Shown piece after piece: positions 1-12,200 of a stretch of 64,000 nucleotides of DNA. The stretch comes from Epiperipatus broadwayi (Eukaryota; Onychophora; Udeonychophora; Euonychophora; Peripatidae). The stretch is from contig JAQFVV010012495.1 of the NCBI GenBank assembly GCA_028023455.1, positions 3,862,516 to 3,926,515 on the forward strand, given 5' to 3'. The notes beneath the pieces are model-generated. The model made no database searches, was not told where the DNA came from, and saw only the letters and a program-made list of their open reading frames with translations. The position numbers and the translations under genes were made by a program. Each line of letters opens with the position of its first letter. Position 1 is the first letter of the stretch.

Positions 1-1386
1 TTATATAGAAAAAAGTTGAAAGAAAAAAACGCAAACAATAAAATACCATCAGTGATTCCAGCTTACACATTGCTGTTTTTAAACAAAAGAGTAGTTAGTA
101 ATTTTTTTTCACAAAATTCCAGGAATAATATAAAAGCATTTTTTTTTCATATCTAATCTGTCTTTAATTTTTAAACCTTAATGCAGTTTACTTAGTTGAA
201 ACTAATTAAACTTTAAGCATAAAAGCTGTCTATATCAGCAGAGTTTGATTAATTAAAAGCAACAGATGTTTAACTGTGTTTTTTTCCCTTCTTTAAACTA
301 ACTAAATTAATAGATTTCAAAACTGATTTTAATTCTTTTAGCTTGTTTTTTTTTTTAATTTTGAATATGATTGCATGATATTGAATGACATACAGCAAAG
401 AACATGTATATATAAACTAAGCTTTTATTTTTAATAAAAATATTTTGCTCTAATTATCATTATTCCAAATGACCCATGTACTATATAAATATAAATTTAT
501 AAATATTTAAACTTTTCCAATTTAAACAATAATAATAAAAACATACACGATCATAATATTATATTGAAATAATAAGAGGATGGGGGATTATTAATATTTA
601 ACATAATAGAAAGTTGGCAAAAAAAAAACAAGAAAGTTGAAGGAGACTGTAGCATAATAATGAATAACAACTAAAGTTAGATTCAAAAAATATCCATGCA
701 CAAACAATAAAGTTATAAGTAAAAACTAAGAAAAAGCAAAAAGAGAATAAACAAACACACTTTCGTTTTCACAATATATGAATAAAATAATAATAATCAC
801 GTGATTATTTGCTCACCAAATCATGAGACATTCCAGTATCAAATTGAAAACCGGGACAGGAGCATTTAGCTCATTCTGACGTATGAGATTACTTGAATGA
901 ATTTGTTAACAAATAAAAACTACAATTTAAAAGGAGCCATTTAAACAGCAGTGGTTAGAAGATTTGGCTGAAAATTAAACTAAAAATGCAGAATATGAAC
1001 TAGCTAAAGTATTTATATAATTAAAAATCAATTTTAAATATGTTTAAAGTACAGTATATATTTATTTTTTAATTAGTTAAGTTAAGCTATTGCTATTTAA
1101 ATCAGTCACAACTAGTCTAAAAAAAATTTATCAATAATGAATATCAATAAACTTTGTTTTCTTTTGTTTATCTTGTCTTCTTAATTGCTGGTATTTTTTA
1201 GATACAGCATGTTTATATACAAATATCAGATATGTTATTTCTATGGGGGAAAAAAGTATGTTATCAAATAGCTTTAATTTTAATACTGGATCTGCTATAC
1301 AATTAGTTTGTCCCTCTTTTTAGTATAAGATTTAAAACTTTATATTTTAGCAATGACCAGGTGAAAATTAGTAAAACCATCAAAAC
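1..1386. other. AT-rich non-coding stretch
   Basis: No gene, RNA or transposon is recognised here. The stretch is A/T-rich with several poly-A and poly-T runs. One less AT-biased patch near 817-875 is discussed among the rejected items. Confidence 0.6.
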
Positions 1387-1715
1387 ATCATGTCATCGCC
1401 ATTTCACAAGCTTATACAGGCTGTTTGTTAATAACAATAGCAAACTCTCCATACAATAGTGCCACCAAGTGCAAGTCTTAGTAATCAACGGATGCAAGAA
1501 GGTTTGTGCATAAAATCCCTATCTAGTCCCTATTCATCCAATATCCTCAGATTAGTTTCTAGTTTTTGGCTTTCATCAGTGAGGAGCCCACAAGCTAGAA
1601 ACTAGTCTGGGAATATTGGATAAATGAGGCACTAGATAGGGGATTTTAAGCACAAACCTTCTTAAATCCTGATTCCTAAGGTTTGCATTTAGTGGCACTA
1701 ATGTACGAGTTTGCT
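1387..1715 (-). mobile_element. Family A hammerhead element, foldback copy
   Basis: The copy starts with the inverted tail seen in other copies (catgatgt-like end, then a run reading towards caaactctccatac). It continues with the family body: an 'agtgccacc' end motif, a conserved 'gtgcataaaatccctat' box and the antisense ribozyme. It then turns round near 1,588 into a shorter sense arm ending near 1,710. The sense arm lacks the CTGATGA core but keeps the GAAA/ACTAGT part. No clear target-site duplication was found. Such short inverted-arm copies fit non-autonomous Penelope-like elements. Confidence 0.65.
1536..1587 (-). ncRNA. Family A hammerhead-like ribozyme, weakened
   Basis: On the minus strand CTGATGA (1,573-1,579) and GAAA (1,556-1,559) are intact. 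Stem II is reduced to about two pairs, and the stem III palindrome ACTAGT has become ACTAAT, which is not self-complementary. Stem I retains TCCTCA against TGAGGA. Activity is doubtful. Confidence 0.5.
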
Positions 1716-3150
1716 TCTGTCAACATTAGTAATTGATGAATTTGATGTATTGAGTGAAAGTTTAAAACAGATTTAAATCAATTTTTTTTTTTTTTTTTTT
1801 AAAAAAAAAACAAAAACATTAAATCAATAAAAAAAATGCTATTTATTTAAAATGACAAATCTAATTATAATAATAAATATTCATTAGTTTATAGTGTAGA
1901 AATAAAAAATATAATGATACAATTATAGGTATAATAACATTAATACAGTATTAAATTCCTGGTTTTTCCTGGAAAAATATTTTTTGTCAGATTAGAAATA
2001 AATCAGCACAGTTTTTCATTATACTGCCTGCCCTCCTCTAATGTCTTTAAAACACTTACATGTTGCTTCCTAAAATTATTAATTTTAATATAAACTGAAG
2101 ATATATATATAACTGTGTAGTGCTTTTTTTTTTTTAAACAATAATAAAAAAATTACTGATTCAATATCCATTCCAATTTTTCATTACTGAAATTAAAAAA
2201 AAAAAAATGAAGTTTTCTGTTGCAAGCTTCATGATAACTGAATTAAGATATTTTTATCCTTGCCTCTCTAATGCATATACAGCCCCCTTTCTCTTTCTTC
2301 CCTTTCACTTTGCTCTTCCGCTCTTTTCTCTCATACGTAGCAAATGAATATTTCTTCTAGAAATACTTATATCAATTTGGCTTTTTAATTTACATGGATT
2401 TATTAAACTATTGTTATTTTATTCTTTTCATTTTATTTTCAAATGTTTGCAATTAATTTATTTACTGTACTGTATTTTTTATTATGCATGCATACTTAGG
2501 ATTAAATATTTCATGCTAAAATAATAAAGTACAATAATCATGAAACAATTGTCTGCATGTTAAGACATTACCAAATTTTACGAAGCTAATTAATAGTATT
2601 ATAACTAAGCATATTTTATAAAATTATATGTATATAGCTGATACCTACAAATTATCTAAATTCATTTAACAGAGTTATACTAACTACTACTTAAAAAAGA
2701 CACTTGGCTCATTTCCTATCAGCAAAAAAAAATAGTTATCTTTATCTGACCATAGTGATATAGTAATATTCTGCTCCACAATGATTCTATACAGATGTCA
2801 AATATCATCTGACTTCATGAACAACTGATTATATCATTAATAAATAAATGGAATATTGAATAATTTTTTTACATATAAATTTTGGAATAACTTTGATATG
2901 CCTAATTTGTTACACTTATTCTAAGATTAAGCACAAGATTTCTGTTCCTTAGATTTCTTTGCCTTTTTTATTGTTATTCCAATTAAAGCTAAATTTGTAA
3001 TTCAAAATTTTAATACATTTCAATAAGAAACTGCTTATGCTATCCATATTAATTGACTATATAGTAAATTTTGCATTTTCAAATGTATATGCAGAAATTT
3101 TTGCTAGATATGTTACTTTATTGTTATAAGACCTTTAAAAAAAACATGTA
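1716..3150. other. AT-rich non-coding stretch with homopolymers
   Basis: No gene is recognised. A poly-T run directly followed by poly-A near 1,778-1,811 can form a small palindrome. A pyrimidine-rich patch lies at about 2,281-2,335. Nothing else stands out. Confidence 0.55.
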
Positions 3151-4240
3151 CACCTGGGTCTCTTTTTACGCGGACTTATTTAACACGATTTTGAAGTCAC
3201 ATGATTCATGTTTCACTGGAAGTCAAACTCCGATAATGCGCTATTACTTTAAATAATAAATTTTGCGCACTTACGTTATATTGAAAGTAATAGCAGATTA
3301 TTGGAATTCGACTTTCATCTTAGTAATTTCAATATTTTCAGTGCTTTATAATCATGATTTCCACATTGTATGTATACACACATTAAATTTTACAAGATTA
3401 TAATGTAAATTTGTTCAAACATTGTGCATGTTAATTTTGCATTTTAAATCACATTCTGTTTTTGCTTTTTAAAAAAGAACGTAATCAATTATTAATCATT
3501 TAGTGTCCGCAAGTTTATTTTTAAAAAAAGAGTAATAGCAGTGGGCACAATTAAATTTGGCAATTAAAATCTGATTTTTAATTGTAATTAACAATTTAAA
3601 AATTACTTACGGTGACTTGAAATTAATGTGATGTAAAACAAAATTTGATTTTTAAACGGAATTGAAAATTAAAAAATTAAAGACAAAAATAAGAATTTAA
3701 TTTTTAGTTGTTAGTTTTAATTAAATTTTTTCCAGCAGTGGTGAATAAATGTCTTTCTATTATCATAAGTCTAAGTTCATAAACAATTGATAAAATCATC
3801 GTCTCAAAGATTAATTACTAATTACGTTGTCAACAGAAAACCATTAACACAACATGAGAGTGCAAACGAACGTGTTTTTCGGTAAATAGCTATAATAATT
3901 AAAACGTGTATAAAAAAATGTAAATTACTGAACTGTAAATTATGCATAAAAATATATTATTTTGAATAAAATTAAATATGATAGATAAAAAAAGTTTGTC
4001 TTGTATCAATTTTTTTCAAATTTGAAATTTTTTATTAGTCATACTTTATTTCCTTATTTTTTTTTTTTTTTTGCGCGAATTTTAAAGTAGTTTTACGTTG
4101 GTGCTTTGCTTTTACGCGAATTTTGAAAAATCACAGACCGCATCCCCCCTTTTTCAATGTAAGTTAGTCTATTTTTGCGCAATTTCGTTTGCACGTGTTT
4201 TCTGAGAAACCTATCTATCGCATAAAACGAGACGCAGGTG
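3151..4240. mobile_element. Tigger/pogo-like DNA transposon remnant, no transposase
   Basis: The ends form imperfect terminal inverted repeats starting CACCTGGGTCTC on the left, matched by GAGACGCAGGTG on the right, each flanked by TA (3,149-3,150 and 4,241-4,242). A TA target duplication is the hallmark of the Tc1/mariner/pogo superfamily. The inner sequence 'ttttacgcgaattttgaaaaatcac' style near 4,110-4,135 also resembles Tigger-type terminal regions. No transposase reading frame is visible; the interior is AT-rich filler, so this is a non-autonomous or decayed copy of about 1.1 kb. The terminal-repeat assignment is solid; the Tigger name is inferred. Confidence 0.6.
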
Positions 4241-4272
4241 TATTTGGGTTGGTATTTTTATATCTAGTGTCT

Positions 4273-4341
4273 GAACCTACCCTGGCACCTCTCTGAGGAG
4301 TGCCAAAGCATGAAACCATGGTCAGGGCTTTGGGGGGGTTC
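4273..4341 (+). ncRNA. Family C hammerhead ribozyme
   Basis: All parts of a type I hammerhead can be folded. The outer stem I is GAACC (4,273-4,277) with GGTTC (4,337-4,341). After an internal loop the inner stem I is CTCT with AGGG, including one G-U pair. The core CTGAGGA (4,293-4,299) fits CUGANGA. Stem II is GTGC/GCAT capped by CAAA. GAAA (4,312-4,315) follows. Stem III is the palindrome ACCATGGT (4,315-4,322), placing predicted cleavage after C4323 (GUC). The sequence is unrelated to families A and B outside the core, so it is a third family. A 'gggtcatgtgatc' string near 4,447 resembles the tail end of family A, hinting that this is also a PLE-type element. No inverted partner or target duplication was found. 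Confidence 0.75.
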
Positions 4342-4344
4342 ATG

Positions 4345-5429
4345 ACAGAGATATTTTAAATGCTTTCTCTGGCTAAGCATTTATTATAAGGCTTGTTGAG
4401 GAATTGGCAATCCTCATTGTTTAAAACTTAAAAGCTTAAAAGGATAGGGTCATGTGATCTATGATTCTTATTTTGACTATGTATTATTATTGATTTAAAC
4501 ATACAATTAAGTCAAAAAAAAAAACAGTTTTGTTCAGAAGTGTTGAGAACAGATCTCAATCTAGAATAGCTAGAATTTCTACAAATGTTTACATAACATG
4601 ATGAAAAAACCTATTAAATTGGGGGAGGGGGTGTTTATCTTTTATCTTTTGTTATATTGTAACTCCTTTTCTTTGAAAATTGTTTTCCAAACTCAATATT
4701 TTTTGGCCATGATAATTAAGTCAACATGTCTTCACATTTATATAAAATAGATATGAAATATTTTTAAATACAAATATACTGTATTGTCTATACTGAAATT
4801 ATAAATATTATTGAAAAAATTTTGAAAGTGGTTCAAAATTTGTTCAGAATTGAGTAAATTGGAAAATGTCCTTAGATCCTATAATTGAAGGAGCTAGTCA
4901 TTAGCAAAACATTATTAAATAAGAAAGAATGCCAAAATCAAAAGAATTCAAAAACATTATATACCTATTTCCAAAACAAAATAGTAAAACACTGTACTAA
5001 AAAATTTATAAATTAAAACGTTATCAGTATATTTTTTTTTAATCAAGAAAATTTTATTGTGAGCTCAAAGAATTACATTATAGCAGTAACAGAGTTATGT
5101 TGTTAACAGAAATTATAAAAAAAAAGGTTACATAACCTAATACCTACAGTCTGGGGGTAAAAAATCAACTGTTCAATCACAAATTGTCCATTACTACAAT
5201 GCTCCATGTAGTATTGTAGATGTATGTTGGAGCTAGTTTTTCATCTCTGTGTCTGATGACCTGAAGTTTTACCAGAAGTAATTTCTTACAGTCAAGTAAG
5301 GTGTGACCATAAATGAGAGTGCACCTAGTTGACCAATAGGCAAACAGCAAAAAGGTTATGATTCTTATAGATGGAAAGATCCTATTAGATATGCTAGAAA
5401 TTAGTCCGATGAGGAGAGGCATTCTAGTT
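4345..5429. other. AT-rich non-coding stretch, probable end of family C element
   Basis: Roughly the first 120 bases probably belong to the family C element. The rest holds no recognisable gene, RNA or repeat. Confidence 0.45.
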
Positions 5430-5670
5430 TTATATATGGATGCGATAAAGCCTCTGTCCCATTGTAGTGAGGTACAATGGTATCATTGTATCATCATCCT
5501 GTTTACATAAAGGGCAGACCAGGTCCAAGCACAAGAATCCTCTACAATAGACCAGAAAATGACATGTGGGCAGAACATTCAGGTTTATTTTAATCAAAAA
5601 ATCTAAAAATTTTGGCTCTAGATGCCACCGTTTAAACTTTTTAATGACTGAATGATTGGGAAGGGTTAGT
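5430..5670 (-). pseudogene. LINE C-terminal fragment with CxxC motif
   Basis: One minus-strand frame stays open for about 75 codons and reads like the end of a non-LTR retrotransposon reverse transcriptase: a basic stretch, a 'NLNVLPT' segment and then CPLC followed by an acidic DDD-T motif (Cys codons near 5,499-5,516). This order (N-x-LPT, then CPxC....D/ET) is known from the C-terminal zinc-finger-like domain of several LINE clades. The expected later His and Cys are not clear. No upstream RT motif is visible, so the copy is truncated. The clade cannot be fixed from the sequence. Confidence 0.4.
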
Positions 5671-8600
5671 AGTGATGTATATTTTTATTTGCTTATTAAA
5701 TAGATAATTTCCTTGTGATAAAGACCACAAACACACATAAAACCAAAAAGAAAAATATTATGATACAATAATTTACATAAATATAAGTCTGTGACAGGTA
5801 ATTTGTATAAAAGTAATCAATCACATTAATGAAAGGCCTATGTCAAAATAATACTTGATGATCATAAGCATTAATATACTATCCTTGCCACCTTCTTAAT
5901 ATAATTCATTTTAGCACCTTAATTTAAGAATATCATTAACATTAAATGCTAAAACAAGATATATACAAGAATTTACAAGTTAATAAAATTTCAAATTGCA
6001 ATTTAAAACATCAAGATAATTAATGTTTATTTAATATTTATTTACAGAAAAACAGATCATTTCTTTTTGACAATTAGATAATTGAATTAATAAATCTGTT
6101 TTAATATTTTGGTTCTAAATAATACTTCAGATAACAACACTTTAAATATATTCAATGATATCAATTAATAAATCATAATCAAGTGATCAAATTGAAATCA
6201 AAAATATCTTTTATAATTACACTTGCTGCTAAAGTAATCACATAAGATATTTAAGTTAAATAATCAATTTGATAGTTAAAAACCATCAAACAATTGTTCA
6301 GATTCCTATTATAATCACCAATTTAAATAAAATAATTGTTAATATAAAGTTTTGAAAAGTTTTTAATGACTACAAAATCGATTTGGAAATTTAATTTTCA
6401 AATTGAATTTAAAGAGGAATGTATTTAGGCTGACATAATATGCTTTCAATAAAGATAATCTTTAACAGCTTTTTCTTACTGCAGCATTATCTATACAAAC
6501 AATATTTAAGAACAAACCTATGTTTTTAGTTTTGGTTTCTGTAGCATATAATTACTTCATTAGTAGTGTGATTAAATGATAAACAATGCATACTCTAAGC
6601 ATCATTAGAAGTAATTTCTATAACACTGAAGTTAACTAGAATTTATACTCACTATCTAAAATCGTACAAGTTACAAATTTTCCCTAAGGCACCCTAAATT
6701 GACATAATACTTAAATGCTTTACCACTGAATAACTATAGAAGTCTATTTTAGATCACACAATAAAGGAAACAAGTTATCTGTAAGCTGTTTTCTAAGAAC
6801 AAAAAAAACTTTTGAGATATGTCTGAAACACACAAAATGAATATATACTATACTTTATTCTTCAGATTTCTTCAATCAGAAGAAAAAATTTCCTTTAGGA
6901 AAAAGGTTGATTATAAGTTATTATCATATAAACCAAAAAAGGATCATCCATTGATTTAACAGAATTGTCACAGTTTTTCAGATTCATATGTTATTTTCAG
7001 TGCATTAAAAAAAGACTTAAAAGGAATAAGATTGGCAAATGACTGTATCTTTCTTGTAATTTTAATTCATTAATCATTCTTAAATTTTCTTGAGAGTCAT
7101 TGAATTTCTGCTACACTCCACCTGAAATCTTATTTCAATATTTAAAAGATTATCAAAATACTGTATCTATTTGAAATGGACACAATTTACAATAAAAATT
7201 AATTTTTAATATTATAATCTTTCATTGATACATCTAAAAATTCCAATATTGTAATTATCACATCAAGTCAATATCTTTACAACAAACCCAATACTAAGGA
7301 TTCTCTGTGAATTTGTAAATTGCAACTTTCAAAAACCACCTTCCTTCTCGATTTAAAACAGTTTCAAAAGAAAAGTTGGTTAAATCAATTCAATCTTCAC
7401 AGCTTCTTATGTTTAGATCTTGAAAATTTTCAATCAAGAAAAACTTCTTACACACAAAATAAAATCAAAATGTTTTGTTACTATTATACTACATCTTGAT
7501 TTGTCACTATTATCACTACTGATATTAAATTATTTCTATCACGTAAATGAACAAACTACAAGTACAATAATCTAGACAGATTTTATGAGACAAGCCATTT
7601 TTAGATCACTTTTTATGTCTTCATATTTGTGGTGGAACCAGAAGATCCTTACTACCCAAACACAAGAATTTACTGAATGAAATTCCTGCCCTGACACAGT
7701 GACTCATTATTGACTGTACTTTTGTAAGATCACAATCCAATCCTTATCAACACTTTCTCATAGCTGAGTACTTGCCTACAGAAAAAAAAAGGAAGTATGA
7801 ATTGATGTTTCATTTGAAGGATGAAAATGTTTGCCCAAATAAATAACGAATGGCACAAGTCTCCTGGTGACAGGATTCTTTACTAACCCAAATGATGAAA
7901 AATAATAAAGGAAAAAAAAATGAAAAGGGAGATTGAGATAAAAAGCACAAAGAGAATACATAAATGATATAAGGCGGCAACAGAAATCAGAAATACAAAC
8001 GCTAAACTCATTTTATACAAAAGTATCATATAACCATAATTCCCAAAATTTGATACTTGTCAGGCCAAAAGATTTTCTGACTCAAAGATTATTAACTTCT
8101 GTACTGCTAATTCACTTTGCAATTCTTTGTTATTTTAAAATATGCTGGATTTTATTTTGCAATATGCCAGAAGATTTTTCACTGTTGTTGAATTTAAAAA
8201 TTAAAGAACTTTTTTTTCATATTGTCTGTCTCAAAAGAAATATCATTCTTTGAATCATATTTTCCAAATATTCAGTATTTTAATTATAACTGCCAAATTC
8301 ATCAATACTTATAATTTTTAGAATCTTATTAAAATACTTTCTATTAGAATCTTATTAATTCTTTTTTTTATTTTTTATTAAACCATAAATTATATTTAAT
8401 ATGTATATACTTTTTTCTGTCTTTGCTGCAAACAATAAAATTTATGAAACAGGAATGTCTAAAATTATCTACTGGAAATACTGTTAAACTGGAACAAAGT
8501 TTTAGCTAATCAGAAATTCATATTGCATAATTCCTACTAATGATCAAAAAGTTACTACATGGTACATAATCTTCATTTATTGGGAACTTATTGTTTTTCT

Positions 8601-8944
8601 TCCATGGATTGCAGTGGTCTAAAGAAATCATGCTATTTGCTCTCTATAAAATAAAACAGTGAAATAAAAAAATAAAAAAATTACTGAATAAAAAATTGAA
8701 TAGTCAATAAACTCTCTGAAGCAGTCCTCTTTATTCACCATATTTAAAAATACTGAATAAGACATCACTAAAACAATTAACAAAAATATAGAATAACGTA
8801 GTTGTAAAAATAGAGTGATAAATTGAGAAAAAGTGCAACAGAGTGCACAATGAGCACGCAAGATAAATGAATGACTAGTGAAGGTGATTCATAACACTAT
8901 TCATACAGAAAAACATGCACATAAAATTTATAACCATTTTGCCA
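5671..8944. other. AT-rich non-coding stretch
   Basis: Over 3 kb without a recognisable gene, RNA or repeat. Short open frames occur by chance and have no domain signature. If the exon candidate at 11,802-11,828 is real, this could be intronic. Confidence 0.5.
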
Positions 8945-9172
8945 CAGAAACAAAACTGTCCATATAATATAGCTAGTCAGTGCAAGCCAGAATAATCAAT
9001 GGATGCAGGAAGGTTTGTGCATAAAATTTCTATCTAATGCCTACTCATCCAATATCTCCAGACTAGTGTCGAGCTTGTGGCTTTCATCAATGAGGAATCT
9101 AGGATCTACTACAACTCTCCAGTAGCCACCTTTTATCTTAATAGTTAACTATAGAGTATGGTGATCATGTGA
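8945..9172 (-). mobile_element. Family A hammerhead element, degraded solo copy
   Basis: The copy has the family body in antisense order: a 'tccatataatatagctagtcagtgcaag'-like end, the 'gtgcataaaat' box, the ribozyme region, the 'ccaccttttatctt' box, and the tail ending 'ggtgatcatgtgat' at about 9,170. The ribozyme (about 9,046-9,100) has lost C3 (TTGATGA) and GAAA (now GACA), so it should be inactive. Confidence 0.6.
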
Positions 9173-9174
9173 TC

Positions 9175-11795
9175 TTTGGTGATTTAATTACCTTTTTTTT
9201 TTTTTACAATAATTACCTAAGTCATGAATAATAGTGAAAAGCTGACTAGTTCTCTTCCCAAACTGTCTGCAATGCAACTATTCTCCACAAAAATTTGAAA
9301 ATGCTTGCATATTTGAATCACAAGTTATGACCTACATGCAACAGTGCATTTCATATCTTTGAGAATCATCTTCAATGCTTTACCTTCTATCATGAGATCT
9401 TGCAAACTATTGGAAAACCTTCTGACTCATAGCTTAACAGCCACAAACAACATGAATCATTTCAAACATTTCAATAGCAATTTTCCCCAATTTAAAACAA
9501 AATTTAATGTTAATGCATTGTTCCATCATGATTAAGATGGGAAAAAAAACTCATATCACATTTCATGTTATAACTTGTGGTGCGGACATTCTTTAAAATG
9601 ACTGTGGTGAATAGCTAAACTATATTGCTATGTAATCCATAAAATGATTCCAAGATGGTACTTGCAGGATCACCAGTTATTTTTCCATTGAAACCTTATG
9701 TACATATACCTATGATACAGTTTTAAATTGATGGCCATTAGGATATCAAAATAATAATAATTAAAAAGTAGACTGTAAAAGAAAACAACATAATAATAAA
9801 TCACTAACAATATGATTGACTGCAAGCAAGTGAATCAAAAAAATGACTGGAAGAGATGATTAGTGGCATGCTCATACAGACAGATATGCTCATGAGCATA
9901 TAAAATTTATGAATTCAAATTTATTGTCTAATTTTCTATTCTTTGTTTAATATTTTTTCAAATTACAAATACGTTTATATATATGGAGACTATTATTTAT
10001 TATACGCAGTCAATAATTGACCTCCAAAGATTTTTTTTTTTTTTCACATTCATTAAATATATTTCAATTAAGTATTCTCAAAGCCAACACCATGACTCAA
10101 GACTTGATCATTTTAATCAAACTATTTAATAAATCAGGTTGCTATTCTTTTTACAGAACTATCAACAAAAAAGTTAGTTCAAATATTTTAAATACTTGTC
10201 TTTACTTTTATCAATTACTAAATGCAAATCAGATTAACTAAAAATACCACCCTCCCCACCATTCCCCTCCTAACCAACAGAATTCACTTTCAAATAGATT
10301 AAAAATAAAATGGAAAACACTGCAAGAATATCTACTAGATTAGTCTAATCAACTATTGTTATGTATTTAATTTATTCTCCAACTAAATATCTATTTACTA
10401 ATTAATATGGCTAATAGCTAACTATTAACTAAGTATCTTTTAAAAAAAAATCTCAATTTTTCTAAAAATTTTCAAAAATACTTGAAAACTTTCCAAAACA
10501 GCTTAGAATCTGAATTTAAATCATGGACATAGCATAGCATAAAAACACAACATTGCATCATGATATTTCAGACAATTGATATAGTAACTGCATCTATCAA
10601 ATACTCTAACAAAGGAAACGTTTTTTTAAAAGAAATTATATTACATTACTTTGCTATAAATGATATCTTTCATAGATAAGATGTTGAATAGAGAGAAGAA
10701 GGTCTCTTAATTTTCAAAGAAATGATTTCAAAAGTAATAGAATACAAAAACAACAAAATACAATATATTCCGAAAAATTTAGAAATAAGTCATATACACT
10801 TTGTTAAATGACTGATATTTTATTACAACTAGAAGCTCAATTTTCCATAATTCAATTAAAATCTTACAAATTTTAAATGTTAATTCTTATCGATTTAAAT
10901 TTAAATATTTCTCAATTGCTTACATATATTTAAATTTGATATATAAAATAAATAGTGACTCCGAATATTTAGATAAAATATATTATAGTATAGATGTAAT
11001 TATAAATAAGCATACAGGTGTGAATCAGAAAGAGGGGGGGGGGTATAAAAATAATTTAGAAACAATTTGGACTTTGAATGTAAATAACAACGAATACGTA
11101 TTATGTTAATAATATAGGTTTCATATACATTAACATAAAGCAAATATACTTCACTTAGAATTTATACTTTTAAAAATATATATTTACAATATTGTACCTT
11201 ATAATTAAAATTCGATAAAAGCGGGGTAAGGGATCACTAAATAAATTTTAATTAAAATTTTTAAAATATTAATAATTTAGAATTACATTATATTAAAATA
11301 TGGAATTACATTGAATTAAAGAATGGAACTTATATATATTATCAAACAATCATATAAGCACACACACATTGTTTTGTACAATTCTTTTATTAAAACACTG
11401 TATAACATTATTTTCGTATTCTTTACAAACATATAATAAAACTACTAAATGCTACAGCGACACTTTCGGAAATCCTTTTTAATAACTTATTTATATCTTG
11501 TCTTACAATAAGTTATTTAAAATCTAAATTATTTCCAACAAATACAATTATTTTCGATTTGCATTTTATATGTACATTCGGTATAAATTTGTAAAACGTT
11601 ATAACATAGCTTCAACCTATATTATACAGTAGGCTCCTCTTTACCCAGGATTTACATATGTAAAAAAAATATATAGCTTACGGTTATAAAAACAAGTTTA
11701 TCATTACTATTTATTGAAGCAATAAAATGTTGTCAATTAAGAAAACTTAGTAAAAAATTGATTCAAGAAAATGAATTAGATAAATATTTAAAAAT
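9175..11795. other. AT-rich non-coding stretch
   Basis: No gene or repeat is recognised. There is a poly-G run of nine bases at about 11,034-11,042. On the exon hypothesis this would lie in the first intron of a minus-strand gene. Confidence 0.45.
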
Positions 11796-11801
11796 GCTTA
11801 C

Positions 11802-11828
11802 CCAAAATGCTTCGGCAAATCGTGCCAT
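11802..11828 (-). CDS. Candidate first coding exon, FCHO-like F-BAR protein
   Basis: On the minus strand an ATG (11,826-11,828) in an acceptable context (gataATGG) opens a 9-codon frame, MARFAEAFW. It is followed immediately by GTAAGC (11,801-11,796), a strong splice donor at codon phase 0. From family knowledge, FCHO1/2 endocytic F-BAR proteins begin with a short variable stretch and then F-x-E-x-FWGEKN-x-GF. A break directly after FW would leave G-E-K-N for exon 2. I looked for that second exon on the minus strand between 11.8 kb and the window start and did not find it, so it would lie beyond the window. The surrounding 11.83-12.2 kb is slightly richer in CG dinucleotides than its neighbours. 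Nine residues are little evidence; chance is a real alternative. Confidence 0.28.
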
Positions 11829-12200
11829 TATCTACAATTTTTTCTTTTAGTTTATACAGTATACAGTTATCTCGATAATAATAATATAGTAAACTGAGTA
11901 GTTAAAGCAAAGACAAATTATCAGTGAATTTTTACAAACGCGGAACAGAGTTTAAGTATATTTATCCTCATGACAATTAAAAAATAGAAAAATGAAATCG
12001 ATGGACGGTACCGAGAAGCGATAAAAAACATCTAACAATCCTGTCACATGGATAGAATAATATACTTAGTGACTGCAGAGCTTCGCAAATAACTTATGTT
12101 CCGCACAACTTTTTGTTACTACTAAGCGGGGGTAAAAAAAATTGCCGAAGTTACGAATACAAAAGTGTTACTATCTTTAGAAAGGAGGAACCTAGAAACC
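11829..12200 (-). promoter_or_regulatory. Possible promoter and 5' UTR of the candidate exon
   Basis: This stretch lies directly upstream of the candidate minus-strand start. It has more CG dinucleotides than the flanking DNA (around 11,938-11,944, 11,998-12,020, 12,073, 12,102). No core promoter element can be singled out in such AT-rich DNA. It stands or falls with the exon call. Confidence 0.18.

Noticed and set aside
817-875. Possible minus-strand exon (20 open codons, NELNAPVPVF...) ending at a GTGAGC donor
   Set aside because: The upstream acceptor has no pyrimidine tract, the peptide matches no family I know, and one 59-bp open stretch is within chance.
5240-5285. CTGATGA with a nearby GAAG as a further hammerhead
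   Set aside because: No GAAA, no stem II between the two and no stem I partner.
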